From assembly GCA_011772965.1 (NCBI GenBank), contig WVYN01000080.1, forward strand, positions 40,261-104,260: a DNA stretch of 64,000 nucleotides, in the 5' to 3' direction. How positions within the stretch are numbered: the first letter of the stretch is position 1; the number at the start of each line of letters is the position of its first letter. The notes under the pieces are model-generated. The model searched no databases, was not told the DNA's origin, and saw only the letters and a program-made list of their open reading frames with translations. Shown here one piece after another: positions 47,126 through 55,663 of the stretch. Source of the DNA: Gammaproteobacteria bacterium (GTDB taxonomy: Bacteria > Pseudomonadota > Gammaproteobacteria > Eutrophobiales > Eutrophobiaceae). The position numbers and the translations under genes were made by a program.

Positions 47126-47878
47126 ATGAGTGACCCGGAATTACATACGGCCGCTGTCATCATTATCGGTAATGAAATTTTGTCAGGCCGCACAAAGGAC
47201 CAGAATCTGGACTATATCGGTCAACGCCTCGATAAGCTGGGTATCGCCCTTATGGAGGCCCGCATAATTCCTGATGATGAAAAAGTGATCATGGAAACGA
47301 TCAATTCCCTGCGCCAATCTTTTACGTACGTTTTTACCACCGGCGGTATCGGTCCGACTCACGATGATATTACCTCGGCTTCAGTGGCCAAGGCATTTTC
47401 GGTTCAACTTAAAGAGAACCCCGAGGCTGTGCAATCACTCAGATCCTATTATGATGAAGGCAGTATTAACGATGCCCGCATGAAAATGGCCCTGATACCT
47501 GAAGGTGCCGTTTTGATCAAAAATCCTGTCAGTGGTGCGCCAGGTTTTCAACTGGATAATGTATTTGTACTCCCCGGTGTGCCCTTGATTTTGAAGGCCA
47601 TGTTTGAAGGCATTGAAAACAGGCTGATTGGAGGTGCACCGATCCTGAGTGAGTCTGTGACTTGTAATCTCAGGGAAGGGCAAATAGCTGGTGCGCTTGG
47701 TAAAATTCAGAATAATTTTCCAGTTGTCAGTATTGGCAGTTACCCGTTTTTCAAGCGGAGCAGGCTGGGTGTCAATCTGGTGCTGAGATCCAAGGATGAA
47801 TCTGCTTTGCAATTGGCAGCAAATGAAGTGCGCCAGATGGTGCAGGCACTGGGTGGGAAACTTTACGAAGCTCCCTGA
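47126..47878 (+). CDS. CinA-like / MoaB-fold molybdopterin-binding domain protein
   Basis: 250 aa. HTAAVIIIGNEILSGRTKDQNLDYI, FTTGGIGPTHDDITSASVAKAF and APGFQLDNVFVLPGVPLILKAM are the MoCF_biosynth/COG1058 motifs. It has the N-terminal half of CinA only; the C-terminal pyridine-nucleotide amidase (PncC) domain is missing. Proteins of this kind are ADP-ribose pyrophosphatases in some cases. Function here is open. Follows panD after about 115 bases. Confidence 0.88.
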   Translation: MSDPELHTAAVIIIGNEILSGRTKDQNLDYIGQRLDKLGIALMEARIIPDDEKVIMETINSLRQSFTYVFTTGGIGPTHDDITSASVAKAFSVQLKENPEAVQSLRSYYDEGSINDARMKMALIPEGAVLIKNPVSGAPGFQLDNVFVLPGVPLILKAMFEGIENRLIGGAPILSESVTCNLREGQIAGALGKIQNNFPVVSIGSYPFFKRSRLGVNLVLRSKDESALQLAANEVRQMVQALGGKLYEAP

Positions 47879-47920
47879 TGATAAACCGAAATCAGCGCAG
47901 GAAAGTTTTACGCAATCTTC

Positions 47921-49591
47921 ATGAATGACATTATTCTCATACTTTCCCTCTCAGTACTTTCCGTACTGGTTGTTCAGCGTTTTCATTTGCCGGCTATTAT
48001 CGGTTATTTACTGGTTGGTACAATAATTGGTCCTCACGCTTTTGGTCTCATCGAATTTTCAGAAACAACACGTTCTCTTGGTGAGATTGGTGTGGTGTTC
48101 CTGTTATTTACAATCGGGCTAGATTTCTCTATTGCGCAGCTACGTTCTTTTAAAACGACACTTTTTGGACTGGGCAGCGCACAAGTGCTTGTCGGAACCG
48201 TATTCGGTGGTTGGATTGCCTGGTATCTGGGTATTGAATGGAAAACTGCAATTATTGTCGGTGGAGCTCTGGCACTATCATCTACCGCGATTGTCATTAA
48301 GCAACTTACAGATCAACTTGAACTCAAAACGAGGCATGGCAGGGCTTCACTTGGAATTTTGTTGTTCCAGGATCTGGCAGCTGTGCCTTTCCTGGTTTTA
48401 ATCCCGATATTTGCTGCCGGTAACGAGTCAGTCGGTACACCATTATTGCTGGCATTTATAAAGGGACTGATCGCTTTTTTTGCTATTCTATTCGTTGGGC
48501 GCTTTGTTTTAAGACCAGTTTTTCATCTGGTAGCCGGTACCCGTTCCGAGGAACTCTTTACTATAACGGTTTTACTCATTTCATTGGCGGCGGCATGGGT
48601 GACTCATCTGCTTGGCCTTTCGCTCGCGCTTGGAGCCTTTCTTGCCGGAATGATGTTGAGTGAAACAGAATATCGTCACCAGATAGAGGCTGAAATCAGG
48701 CCTTTCAGGGATATTTTGCTGGCATTGTTTTTTATTACGGTAGGTATGCAACTTAACTTGTTAATGCTGCCGGAAATTTGGCATTGGGTGCTATTGCTGG
48801 TAGCCGGATTGATCATTGGTAAAGGCTTGGTCATTTATTTTTTACTATTACTTTTTGGTCAAAGTAGAGATGTTGCAAGTCGAACGGGCGCAATTCTTGC
48901 CAATGGCGGTGAATTCGGTATTGCTTTATTGACCCTGGCGGTTATTACAAATCTGATCAATTACCAGGATACCCAGCCAATACTTGCTGCGTTGATACTG
49001 TCCATGGTGATCGCCCCGCTATTGATACGCAAAAATCATGTTTTCAGCAACTTGATTATGAAGAAAGATATTGAGGCCGGGGAAGATTTACCCGGACAAA
49101 TCGCAGAGGGTGTAGGGATGCTGGAAGACCATATTGTCATTTGCGGGTATGGCAATGTGGGCAAGCAAATTGCCACAATCCTGGAGCATAATGACTATGC
49201 TTATATTTGTTTAGACAATAATATTGAAGTTGTAAAAAAAGCCTGGCTCGAAGATGAGCCTGTTTTCTACGGGGATGCGAGAAAACCCAGGATCCTGTCT
49301 GCCGCTAAACTTGTCCATGCGCGAGCACTGATGATATGTATAGATTCTGAAGAAAATGCCCTGCAAATACTTAAGCAGGCCAGAAAAATCAGCATGTGCT
49401 CGGTATACGTCAGGATCCGATCTGAGCAGTCAGCTGATATTTTCATGACCGAAGGTGCAACTGAAATCGTAGCCGAAACGCTGGAGACCGGATCGATGAT
49501 GGCAGCACAGCTTCTCATTGGGATGGACAGGGAACCCAAGGAAGTCTTTGACCAGGTTGCCCGGTCCAGGAAGCAATATTTTGGTGGTTAG
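47921..49591 (+). CDS. CPA2 cation:proton antiporter with TrkA-N domain (Kef/YbaL type)
   Basis: 556 aa. Residues 1-380 form 12 or 13 membrane helices with the Na+/H+ exchanger fold (VVQRFHLPAIIGYLLVGTIIGPHAFG, split, and GLDFSIAQL, ALSLGAFLAGMMLSETEYRHQIEAEIRPF in part). Residues from about 400 are a cytoplasmic TrkA-N (RCK) domain: HIVICGYGNVGKQIATIL and YGDARKPRILSAAKL. No clear TrkA-C domain. Probably a K+/H+ antiporter controlled by nucleotide; the ion is inferred. Confidence 0.9.
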   Translation: MNDIILILSLSVLSVLVVQRFHLPAIIGYLLVGTIIGPHAFGLIEFSETTRSLGEIGVVFLLFTIGLDFSIAQLRSFKTTLFGLGSAQVLVGTVFGGWIAWYLGIEWKTAIIVGGALALSSTAIVIKQLTDQLELKTRHGRASLGILLFQDLAAVPFLVLIPIFAAGNESVGTPLLLAFIKGLIAFFAILFVGRFVLRPVFHLVAGTRSEELFTITVLLISLAAAWVTHLLGLSLALGAFLAGMMLSETEYRHQIEAEIRPFRDILLALFFITVGMQLNLLMLPEIWHWVLLLVAGLIIGKGLVIYFLLLLFGQSRDVASRTGAILANGGEFGIALLTLAVITNLINYQDTQPILAALILSMVIAPLLIRKNHVFSNLIMKKDIEAGEDLPGQIAEGVGMLEDHIVICGYGNVGKQIATILEHNDYAYICLDNNIEVVKKAWLEDEPVFYGDARKPRILSAAKLVHARALMICIDSEENALQILKQARKISMCSVYVRIRSEQSADIFMTEGATEIVAETLETGSMMAAQLLIGMDREPKEVFDQVARSRKQYFGG

Positions 49592-49683
49592 GGCCTTATG
49601 GCCCTGTTAAGTGCTATGCTGTTAAGTAATAGCTGGCAAATAATTCTTCACTAGAAAAATAAGGGATTTGTTAAGGTTCTTAA

Positions 49684-50445
49684 ATGACTCATCCAGCCCA
49701 AACCATTGACTTTCATAAATTCAAGGTATCCTGTAAAGCCTGTAGTTTGCAGGAGCTTTGTCTTCCCAGAGGCCTTGATTCCTCCGGCATGGACAGGCTG
49801 GAAGAAATTGTAAAACGCTCCCGGCCTGTGCAGCGGGGTGATTTGATCTTCAGGGCAGGTGATAAACTCATCAATATCTACGCTGTGAGATCAGGTACCG
49901 TCAAACTTTCCATGCTGGATGAAAGTGGCGCTGATCAGATTCTTGGATTTATATTTCCGGGAGAGATAATCGGTCTTGATGGCATTGACAAACAGGTACA
50001 CCAGGTATCGGCAACAGCGATTGAAGTGGCGACTTACTGCTCTTTTCCATTTAGCAGCATCAATAACATTTGCAAGCAAATTCCGGATTTGCAGATGCAA
50101 CTTATGAGACTCATGAGCCGGCAATTGACAGCCGAGAATGAATTGATTTTGACAATCGGCAAGAAGAATGCTGACGAGAAGATTGCAATTTTTTTGTTAA
50201 GCCTGTCAGCCAGGTTCCATACACTGGGTTTTTCCGCGTCAGAATTCAAACTATCCATGTCCAGACAAGATATTGCCAATTATCTGGGATTAACCATTGA
50301 GACTGTAAGCCGGGTATTCAGCCGTCTTCAGCGGGATGGTATTATCAAGATTGACAGAAAAATGGTCACCATTCAGGACCGGGATGCATTGGTCAGTGTA
50401 TCAATCAGCTGCCAGACAGCAAAGAAGCTAACCGGCCACGATTGA
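49684..50445 (+). CDS. fnr: FNR-type oxygen-sensing regulator
   Basis: 253 aa Crp/Fnr family. Cluster ligands C17, C20, C26 (CKACSLQELC) and C119 (ATYCSF) make the oxygen-labile [4Fe-4S] site of FNR. The recognition helix has E206, S209 and R210 (TIETVSRVF), the residues that read TTGAT in FNR/ANR boxes. Weak ribosome site (AAGG near 49673). Downstream is a remnant of a TauE/SafE-like gene, a common neighbour of fnr and cco genes. Confidence 0.95.
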   Translation: MTHPAQTIDFHKFKVSCKACSLQELCLPRGLDSSGMDRLEEIVKRSRPVQRGDLIFRAGDKLINIYAVRSGTVKLSMLDESGADQILGFIFPGEIIGLDGIDKQVHQVSATAIEVATYCSFPFSSINNICKQIPDLQMQLMRLMSRQLTAENELILTIGKKNADEKIAIFLLSLSARFHTLGFSASEFKLSMSRQDIANYLGLTIETVSRVFSRLQRDGIIKIDRKMVTIQDRDALVSVSISCQTAKKLTGHD

Positions 50446-50494
50446 CAGTTTATAAACGGAATTTATCCCAACAGGCATTCACTTCGCTAATCCA

Positions 50495-50584
50495 GTGATT
50501 GATGTGTTCAACATTATCATTGCGTTCAATCTCGGTCTTTTCAGTACACTGCATTGTCTCGGGATGTGCGGTGGTATTTACTGA
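50495..50584 (+). pseudogene. Relic of a TauE/SafE-like (COG2836) membrane protein gene
   Basis: Reading from GTG 50495 gives VIDVFNIIIAFNLGLFS followed by TLHCLGMCGGIY and a stop at 50582-50584. LGLFSTLHCLGMCGG is the well-known N-terminal signature of the COG2836 membrane proteins often found with cbb3 oxidase and fnr genes. The intact protein has over 200 residues. A shifted frame after the stop (IAGVAPSAG, DKRLAFVAI) may be more of the same gene. The relic ends against the ectC stop at 50663. Confidence 0.7.
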
Positions 50585-50662
50585 TTGAATCGCAGGCGTG
50601 GCGCCTTCTGCCGGACTATCGGACAAAAGGCTAGCCTTTGTTGCAATTACGCCTCTAGCTCA

Positions 50663-51058
50663 TTAAACATTCTCAACCAGCTCGTATGATCCATCCTTAT
50701 CGTGGACTTCCCGCCCGGTGATTGGCGGATTAAATACGCAAACCATTCTCATTTCCTCATTGGCACGCAGAATATGGCGATCATGATTGTTAAGTGCATA
50801 TAGCGTCCCATCACTGATGGAATGTGTTTCGCCTGATTCCAGGTTCTGGATCTCGCCTTTGCCAGCGATGCAATATACTGCTTCAAGATGATTCTTGTAC
50901 CAGAGTTTCAAATCATGACCCGGATGAATCAGGGTGTCATGCATGGAAAATCCCATGCCGTCCTTTTTCAGTAATAGACGACGGCTGGTCCACTCCCCCT
51001 GATCGGGTTTGACTTCACTATTGGTGCCAATAATATCTTTCAGTCTTTTTATTATCAT
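50663..51058 (-). CDS. ectC: Ectoine synthase EctC
   Basis: Cyclises N-acetyl-diaminobutyrate to ectoine. 131 aa cupin. MIIKRLKDIIGTNSEV, WTSRRLLLKKDGMGFSMHDT, LWYKNHLEAVYCIAGKGEI and LYALNNHDRHILRANEEM are the EctC segments that hold iron and substrate. Its ATG overlaps the ectB stop (ATGA). Last gene of ectRABC; no ectD (hydroxylase) or ask_ect follows. Confidence 0.97.
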   Translation of the reverse strand: MIIKRLKDIIGTNSEVKPDQGEWTSRRLLLKKDGMGFSMHDTLIHPGHDLKLWYKNHLEAVYCIAGKGEIQNLESGETHSISDGTLYALNNHDRHILRANEEMRMVCVFNPPITGREVHDKDGSYELVENV

Positions 51059-52332
51059 GCAGTCGCCTTGGTATAAGCTTTTTTGCGTTCATCAAGGAGT
51101 TGCCCGATTGATTTCTCTATGATGGCCAGCCCTTCTTTCAGGGTTACTTCATCAATAGTCAATGGTGGCAATAGCTTGAGTACATCATCGTCAGCGCCTG
51201 ATAATTCAATAACCAGGCCGTTTTCAAAGCATTTTTTGGAAAGTTCGCCGCAGAAACCAAGTTCCGGTATATGCAGGCCATTGATCATGCCTCTGCCACG
51301 GGCTACAGCATCAAGCTCGGGAAACTGGTCTTTCATCTGGCGCAGTTCATCCTGGATGATGCCGGCCTTATGCTTGACGGAATCCGCCAGTTTATTGTTG
51401 TCCCAGTAAGTAAGTGCTTGCGTAGAGGCTACGAAAGCCAGGTTATTGCCACGGAACGTACCCGTATGCTCCCCGGGACGCCATTGATCAAGCTCGCTGC
51501 GCATGAGAACAATGGCCAGTGGCAGCCCGCCACCGATGGATTTCGACATGGTAATAATATCCGGGGTAATGCCGGCTTCCTCGAAACTGAAGAAGGTGCC
51601 GGTACGGCCATTACCGACCTGGATATCATCAACTATCAAAAGGATATCCATCTCCCGGCAGAGCTTTTCAAGATCCCGTAACCATTGATTTGATGCGACC
51701 TTGACACCGCCCTCGGCCTGCACCGTTTCCAGGATAACGGCAGCGGGAAGATCAATACCACTACTGTTGTCTTCCAGAAACTTTCTGAGGTAATCAACCG
51801 TATTTACATCGGGACCAAGATAGCCATCAAACGGCATATGATCCACGTTCGCCCGCACATAGAATGCTTCGTCCTTGTAGAAGTTATTACCGGTCACTGA
51901 AAGAGAACCCATTGTTAAACCGTGAAAGGCGTTGGTGAAGGCAATGACATTGGAACGGCCCTTTACCATACGGGCCAGCTTCAGTGCTGTTTCAACTGCA
52001 TTGGTACCGGTCGGCCCGGTAAACTGGATCTTATAACTTAAGTTGCGGGGTTCAAGTATGGTGTCACGGAACTTTTGCAGGAAGGCTTGTTTGGCCTTGG
52101 TTGCCTTGTCCAGCCCATGCACAATACCCATACGCTGCAGGTACTCAATCACAGCATCGTTTATTAACGGGTTGTTATGTCCATAATTCAGGGTGCCGGC
52201 ACCGGCGAAAAAGTCAATGTACTTGTTACCCTGTTCATCAAACAGATGGCTGCCTTCAGCAGTATCAAAGATCACGGGGAATGATCTGACATAACTCCTG
52301 ACTTCTGATTCCAGCTCTTCAAATATTCTCAT
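51055..52332 (-). CDS. ectB: Diaminobutyrate-2-oxoglutarate transaminase EctB
   Basis: PLP transaminase of 425 aa, makes L-2,4-diaminobutyrate from aspartate semialdehyde. The PLP Lys is in TMSKSIGGGLPLAIVL. EELESEVRSYVRSFPVIFDTAEG opens the protein, as in EctB, with YIDFFAGAGTLNYGHNNP and FTGPTGTNAVETALKLAR. Dapa gene product (DapA, 12782-13669) uses the same aspartate semialdehyde. 29 bases after ectA. Confidence 0.97.
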   Translation of the reverse strand: MRIFEELESEVRSYVRSFPVIFDTAEGSHLFDEQGNKYIDFFAGAGTLNYGHNNPLINDAVIEYLQRMGIVHGLDKATKAKQAFLQKFRDTILEPRNLSYKIQFTGPTGTNAVETALKLARMVKGRSNVIAFTNAFHGLTMGSLSVTGNNFYKDEAFYVRANVDHMPFDGYLGPDVNTVDYLRKFLEDNSSGIDLPAAVILETVQAEGGVKVASNQWLRDLEKLCREMDILLIVDDIQVGNGRTGTFFSFEEAGITPDIITMSKSIGGGLPLAIVLMRSELDQWRPGEHTGTFRGNNLAFVASTQALTYWDNNKLADSVKHKAGIIQDELRQMKDQFPELDAVARGRGMINGLHIPELGFCGELSKKCFENGLVIELSGADDDVLKLLPPLTIDEVTLKEGLAIIEKSIGQLLDERKKAYTKATA

Positions 52333-52361
52333 AGGAACTACTCCTGTAAATGTTAATTCTG

Positions 52362-52898
52362 TTAATAAGGGCCAATAGTCAACAGGTCTTCCTGCTCATG
52401 TCCGCCGCCGGGGAGCATGCCGCTACTGAAACCCTCAGTAATTTTCAATTCTGTTTTCAATTCTCTCGCCAGAGAGTCGAACAACGCCAAAGATGCCTTG
52501 TTAGACGGAGAAACCGTTGCCTGTATCCTGTTGATTGCCTTGCCGGCATCAGAATCCAAGAGTTTCTTAAGTAATCGTTTTCCAACTCCCTTGCCACGCG
52601 TTTTTGAAGAAACCGCCACCTGCCAGATAAACAATGTGTCATCTGTTTCCGGTAAAACATAGGCGGATACAAAACCGACCAGCTCATTGCCTTGCCACGC
52701 TGTCATGCAGGTTTTTTTGAAATGATCACAAAGGAGGATATAGCAATAGGCAGAATTCAGGTCGAGGACGCCGGTCTCCTTCACCAATTGCCATACTTTC
52801 TGGCCGTCTTTTGCGGCAGGATGCTGAAAAATCAGCTCATCCCGCACAGGGTTGATTTTATTGGTGCCGGATTCCACGGCTGTAGTTTGATGGTTCAT
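52362..52898 (-). CDS. ectA: Diaminobutyrate acetyltransferase EctA
   Basis: GNAT acetyltransferase of 178 aa. IFQHPAAKDGQKVWQLVKETGVLDLNSAYCY (in part), ETDDTLFIWQVAVSSKTRGKGVGKRLL (acetyl-CoA loop RGKGVGKRL) and TVSPSNKASLALFDSLAREL are EctA. Overlaps ectR by 4 bases (52895-52898) so it is coupled to its regulator. Confidence 0.96.
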   Translation of the reverse strand: MNHQTTAVESGTNKINPVRDELIFQHPAAKDGQKVWQLVKETGVLDLNSAYCYILLCDHFKKTCMTAWQGNELVGFVSAYVLPETDDTLFIWQVAVSSKTRGKGVGKRLLKKLLDSDAGKAINRIQATVSPSNKASLALFDSLARELKTELKITEGFSSGMLPGGGHEQEDLLTIGPY

Positions 52899-53464
52899 GA
52901 GCTTGCATCCTCAATTCTTCCCGGTTTGCCCTCATGACGGTTTTTTTTTCCTTTGTCCGTCATCGACAAATCTGACACATTACCCGGTGTCGAAATCGGC
53001 CCGCTGGTCAGCATGGGTGAAGAGTCTATTTCACGCGCATCCATCATTTCTGCAATCTTGTGCAGGGCACCGATGAGTTGTAACTGCTCCCATTTTTTCA
53101 GCTGGTTAAATTCACCGGCGAATGATTCCTGCAGCAACGGGGGTGAATCCGAGAGTTTTTCCTTGGCCAGACGCGTCACGGTAACCCAGACGCAACGTCG
53201 GTCCTGTTCCGAACGGATCCGTTGAACCATGCCGTATTTTTCCAGTCGATTGAGTATATCGGTCACGGTGGGCTTGCTGAGGTTAACCTGCTCGGCCAGC
53301 TGGCCCACGGTAGTTTCGCCGAGCTGAATCAGCACCTTGAGGATAAAGATCTGTGGTCCGGTCAGCCCGTGTGTGCGGACCAGCTGCCGTGACTGTAATT
53401 CGATGGCGCGGACGATACGTCTCAGAGACATCAAGACTTCATCACATAAGTCATTGGAATTCAC
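52895..53464 (-). CDS. ectR: MarR-family regulator EctR
   Basis: 189 aa. MarR winged helix: LVRTHGLTGPQIFILKVLIQLG, TVGQLAEQVNLSKPTVTDILNRLEKYGMVQR (split) and SEQDRRCVWVTVT. EctR proteins of methylotrophs and halophiles repress ectABC. Here the gene is the first of the ect operon and not divergent from it, so it should repress itself too. The C-terminal 40 residues (Ser/Lys/Gly-rich) are disordered. Confidence 0.92.
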   Translation of the reverse strand: MNSNDLCDEVLMSLRRIVRAIELQSRQLVRTHGLTGPQIFILKVLIQLGETTVGQLAEQVNLSKPTVTDILNRLEKYGMVQRIRSEQDRRCVWVTVTRLAKEKLSDSPPLLQESFAGEFNQLKKWEQLQLIGALHKIAEMMDAREIDSSPMLTSGPISTPGNVSDLSMTDKGKKNRHEGKPGRIEDASS

Positions 53465-53511
53465 GAAACAATTTCCCGGTCAGTCATACCGCCTATTTAA
53501 TGAGGACACGA

Positions 53512-53562
53512 ATTATAATACAGAATGTGCAAATAATCTAACTATATGATAAAAAAATAGTT
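53512..53562 (-). promoter_or_regulatory. ectR-ectABC promoter with a candidate EctR operator
   Basis: A perfect TATAAT (53512-53517, minus) has TAGATT (53535-53540) at 17 bases as -35. AACTAT (53540-53545) and ATAGTT (53557-53562) form an inverted repeat right at and upstream of the -35, the place expected for a MarR-type repressor site. The spacer is 11 bases, longer than the 2 bases of published EctR1 sites. The 190-base gap is otherwise AT-rich with no gene. Confidence 0.45.
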
Positions 53563-53654
53563 TTTTCTGTAAGCATATAAAAAATGACATAAAATTCATT
53601 AGGGTCGAAATAAATTACCCACTTATGCTTTTAATTTTTTAAAGAGAGGTAAAC

Positions 53655-53939
53655 ATGCGAAATTTTATACTTCTGTTCGGACTTTCCTTCCTGCTGGCAG
53701 CCTGTGGACAGGATGATTCCACCACGGCTACCGATACCATGCCCGAGAAAGCGGACCAAGCCATGAAAGTCGTTGATCACACCCTTGATGAGGCTGAGTT
53801 TGAGTTGCGTCGCTCGATTAACGGTTGGGAACGAATCATTGAATCCTACCAGGAGCAGGGTGTGGATACATCCGAGGCCGAGGAAGAAAAGTCAAAACTC
53901 GAAAAAGAACTGCTAGAGCTGTTAACCAGCAAAGAATAA
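53655..53939 (+). CDS. Small lipoprotein of unknown function
   Basis: 94 aa. Signal peptide MRNFILLFGLSFLLAAC with lipobox LAAC, then a short Ser/Thr/Asp linker and a helical charged region (DEAEFELRRSINGWERIIESY, SEAEEEKSKLEKELLELL). Good ribosome site GAGAGG eight bases before the ATG. No family recognised. Divergent from ectR and convergent with rimO; it could be an envelope protein of small-helix type. Confidence 0.8.
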   Translation: MRNFILLFGLSFLLAACGQDDSTTATDTMPEKADQAMKVVDHTLDEAEFELRRSINGWERIIESYQEQGVDTSEAEEEKSKLEKELLELLTSKE

Positions 53940-53970
53940 CCATCAAATAAAGCCGTCACGGTAACGGGGT

Positions 53971-54002
53971 CGTCTTGTCAGGAAACGTCATTCCACAAGA
54001 CG
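53971..54002. repeat. Inverted repeat at the 3' end of rimO
   Basis: CGTCTTGT (53971-53978) and ACAAGACG (53995-54002) pair perfectly over a 16-base loop; the arms extend with one mismatch to GG/CC. It sits between the convergent lipoprotein gene and rimO and may end transcription from one or both sides, but has no T-run. Confidence 0.4.
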
Positions 54003-55307
54003 GCCTCGCAGATCATAGTCATCAGAATCCGTGATGCTCACCGTTACCATATCACCCGGACTCAGGTTTTCACCATCCCGGATAAACACCTGGCCATCGA
54101 TCTCCGGGGCATCCGCATAGCTGCGGCCCACGGCCCCCTCATCGTTGATATCATCAACGAGCACTTCGATGGTGTTACCGACCCGGGCTTTGAGTTTGTT
54201 CCTGCTGATGGCCTGCTGGGTCTGCATGAAAGCGTGCCAGCGTTCCTCCTTGATTTCATCGGGCACGGGATCAGGCAATGCATTGGCAGCGGCGCCCTCG
54301 ACCGGGGAATATTCAAAGCAACCCACACGATCGAGCTGAGCTTCTTCCAGGAAATCCAGCAAGGTCTCAAAATCCTCAGCCGTTTCCCCGGGGAAACCCA
54401 CAATAAATGTTGAACGGATAACAAGTTCCGGGCAAATCTCCCGCCAAGCCTTGATCCGGGCCAAGGTATCCTCGGCGGCGGCGGGACGGCGCATGGCTTT
54501 AAGAATCTTCGGGCTGCCGTGTTGGAACGGAATATCAAGATAAGGCAGGAGCTTGTCCTCGGCCATCAGGGGCAGGATTTCATCGACATGGGGATAGGGA
54601 TAGACGTAATGCAAACGTACCCAGACTCCCAGTAATGATAATGCCTCACAGAGCCCCTGCAGGCTGGCCTTGACCGGCCGGCCGTGCCAGAAACCGCTCT
54701 TGTATTTAATGTCAGAGCCGTAGGCACTGGTGTCTTGCGAAATCACCAGCAATTCTTTCACACCCGCAGCAACCAGCCCCTTTGCTTCGCGCATCACATC
54801 ATCAAGCGGTCGGCTAATCAGTCTGCCACGCATGGAGGGAATGATGCAAAACCGGCATTTGTGATTGCAGCCTTCGGATATCTTCATGTAAGCATAATGT
54901 CTGGGTGTCAGTTTGATGCCCTGAGATGGAACCAGATCAGTGAAGGGATCATGATCTCTGATATGAGGCACATGTTGATGTACCGCGGAGACGACCTGCT
55001 CATATTGCTGCGGGCCGGTAATACTCAGCACTTGCGGGTGCAGGTTGCGAATCTCTTCCTCTTTTGCACCCAGGCAGCCGGTGACAATAACCTTGCCGTT
55101 TTCCCTGATTGCCTCACCAATACAATCCAGTGACTCGGCCTTCGCTTCATCTATAAAGCCACAAGTATTGACCACCACGAGTTCAGCATCCTCATACTCG
55201 GGCACGATCTCATAACCATCCAGACTCAGCTGTGTCAGAATGCGTTCTGAATCGACCAGAGCCTTCGGACAACCCAGGCTGATGAATCCAATTTTCGGGG
55301 CAGACAC
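53988..55307 (-). CDS. rimO: Ribosomal protein S12 methylthiotransferase RimO
   Basis: Radical-SAM methylthiotransferase, 439 aa, that modifies Asp of ribosomal protein S12. N-terminal UPF0004 domain ([47 protein letters not shown]) with three cluster cysteines, radical-SAM site [22 protein letters not shown] (cited in part), and a C-terminal TRAM domain. [12 protein letters not shown] is typical of the family. All cluster cysteines are present. Confidence 0.97.
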   Translation of the reverse strand: MSAPKIGFISLGCPKALVDSERILTQLSLDGYEIVPEYEDAELVVVNTCGFIDEAKAESLDCIGEAIRENGKVIVTGCLGAKEEEIRNLHPQVLSITGPQQYEQVVSAVHQHVPHIRDHDPFTDLVPSQGIKLTPRHYAYMKISEGCNHKCRFCIIPSMRGRLISRPLDDVMREAKGLVAAGVKELLVISQDTSAYGSDIKYKSGFWHGRPVKASLQGLCEALSLLGVWVRLHYVYPYPHVDEILPLMAEDKLLPYLDIPFQHGSPKILKAMRRPAAAEDTLARIKAWREICPELVIRSTFIVGFPGETAEDFETLLDFLEEAQLDRVGCFEYSPVEGAAANALPDPVPDEIKEERWHAFMQTQQAISRNKLKARVGNTIEVLVDDINDEGAVGRSYADAPEIDGQVFIRDGENLSPGDMVTVSITDSDDYDLRGRLVE

Positions 55308-55663
55308 AATACTAGGGTGTTTGTAGTTGAAACAGTATTCTATAGGGGAATGCTACCAGACGACAGTAGTTAGAGAGAGGCCGGTTAAGGGAGATGCAGT
55401 TCCCTTAACCGGCCCAGTGGGATACAACGAGAACGAATTTAATACAACGAAATTAAGGGAAATCCAATAAAGCAACATTCAGTATGAGTGCTTGGGTTTC
55501 CAAGTAATTGAACTGGATCAAATTCCTATTAACAAATAGCAATATGTTACGACAACAGTATCATCCAGAGAATACATGTTTACCAATAAGTGCTGCTTAA
55601 ATAATTAATATAAGTTATTTATGCGTATTGGTATTTGAATATAGTGTTCAGAACGAAGAGCAG
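55308..55663. other. 356-base non-coding stretch between rimO and the MlaC-like gene
   Basis: No convincing reading frame on either strand. AT-rich, except for a GC-rich palindrome at 55379-55414. The short direct repeat ATACAACGA occurs at 55422-55430 and 55442-55450, and TTAAGGGA from the palindrome arm recurs at 55453-55460. Likely rimO promoter bases (TAGAAT) are near 55340. The right half shows nothing I can name. Confidence 0.5.
55379..55414. repeat. Perfect 14-bp inverted repeat upstream of rimO
   Basis: GGCCGGTTAAGGGA (55379-55392) and TCCCTTAACCGGCC (55401-55414) around the loop GATGCAGT. The stem is far stronger than any other in the window. No long T-run follows on either side, though the minus strand reads TCTCTCT next to it. 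It could end the MlaC-like transcript or be a protected RNA element. Confidence 0.6.

Noticed and set aside
49591-49604. GGGCC/GGCCC hairpin after the antiporter gene as terminator
   Set aside because: The stem is only five pairs and no T-run follows.
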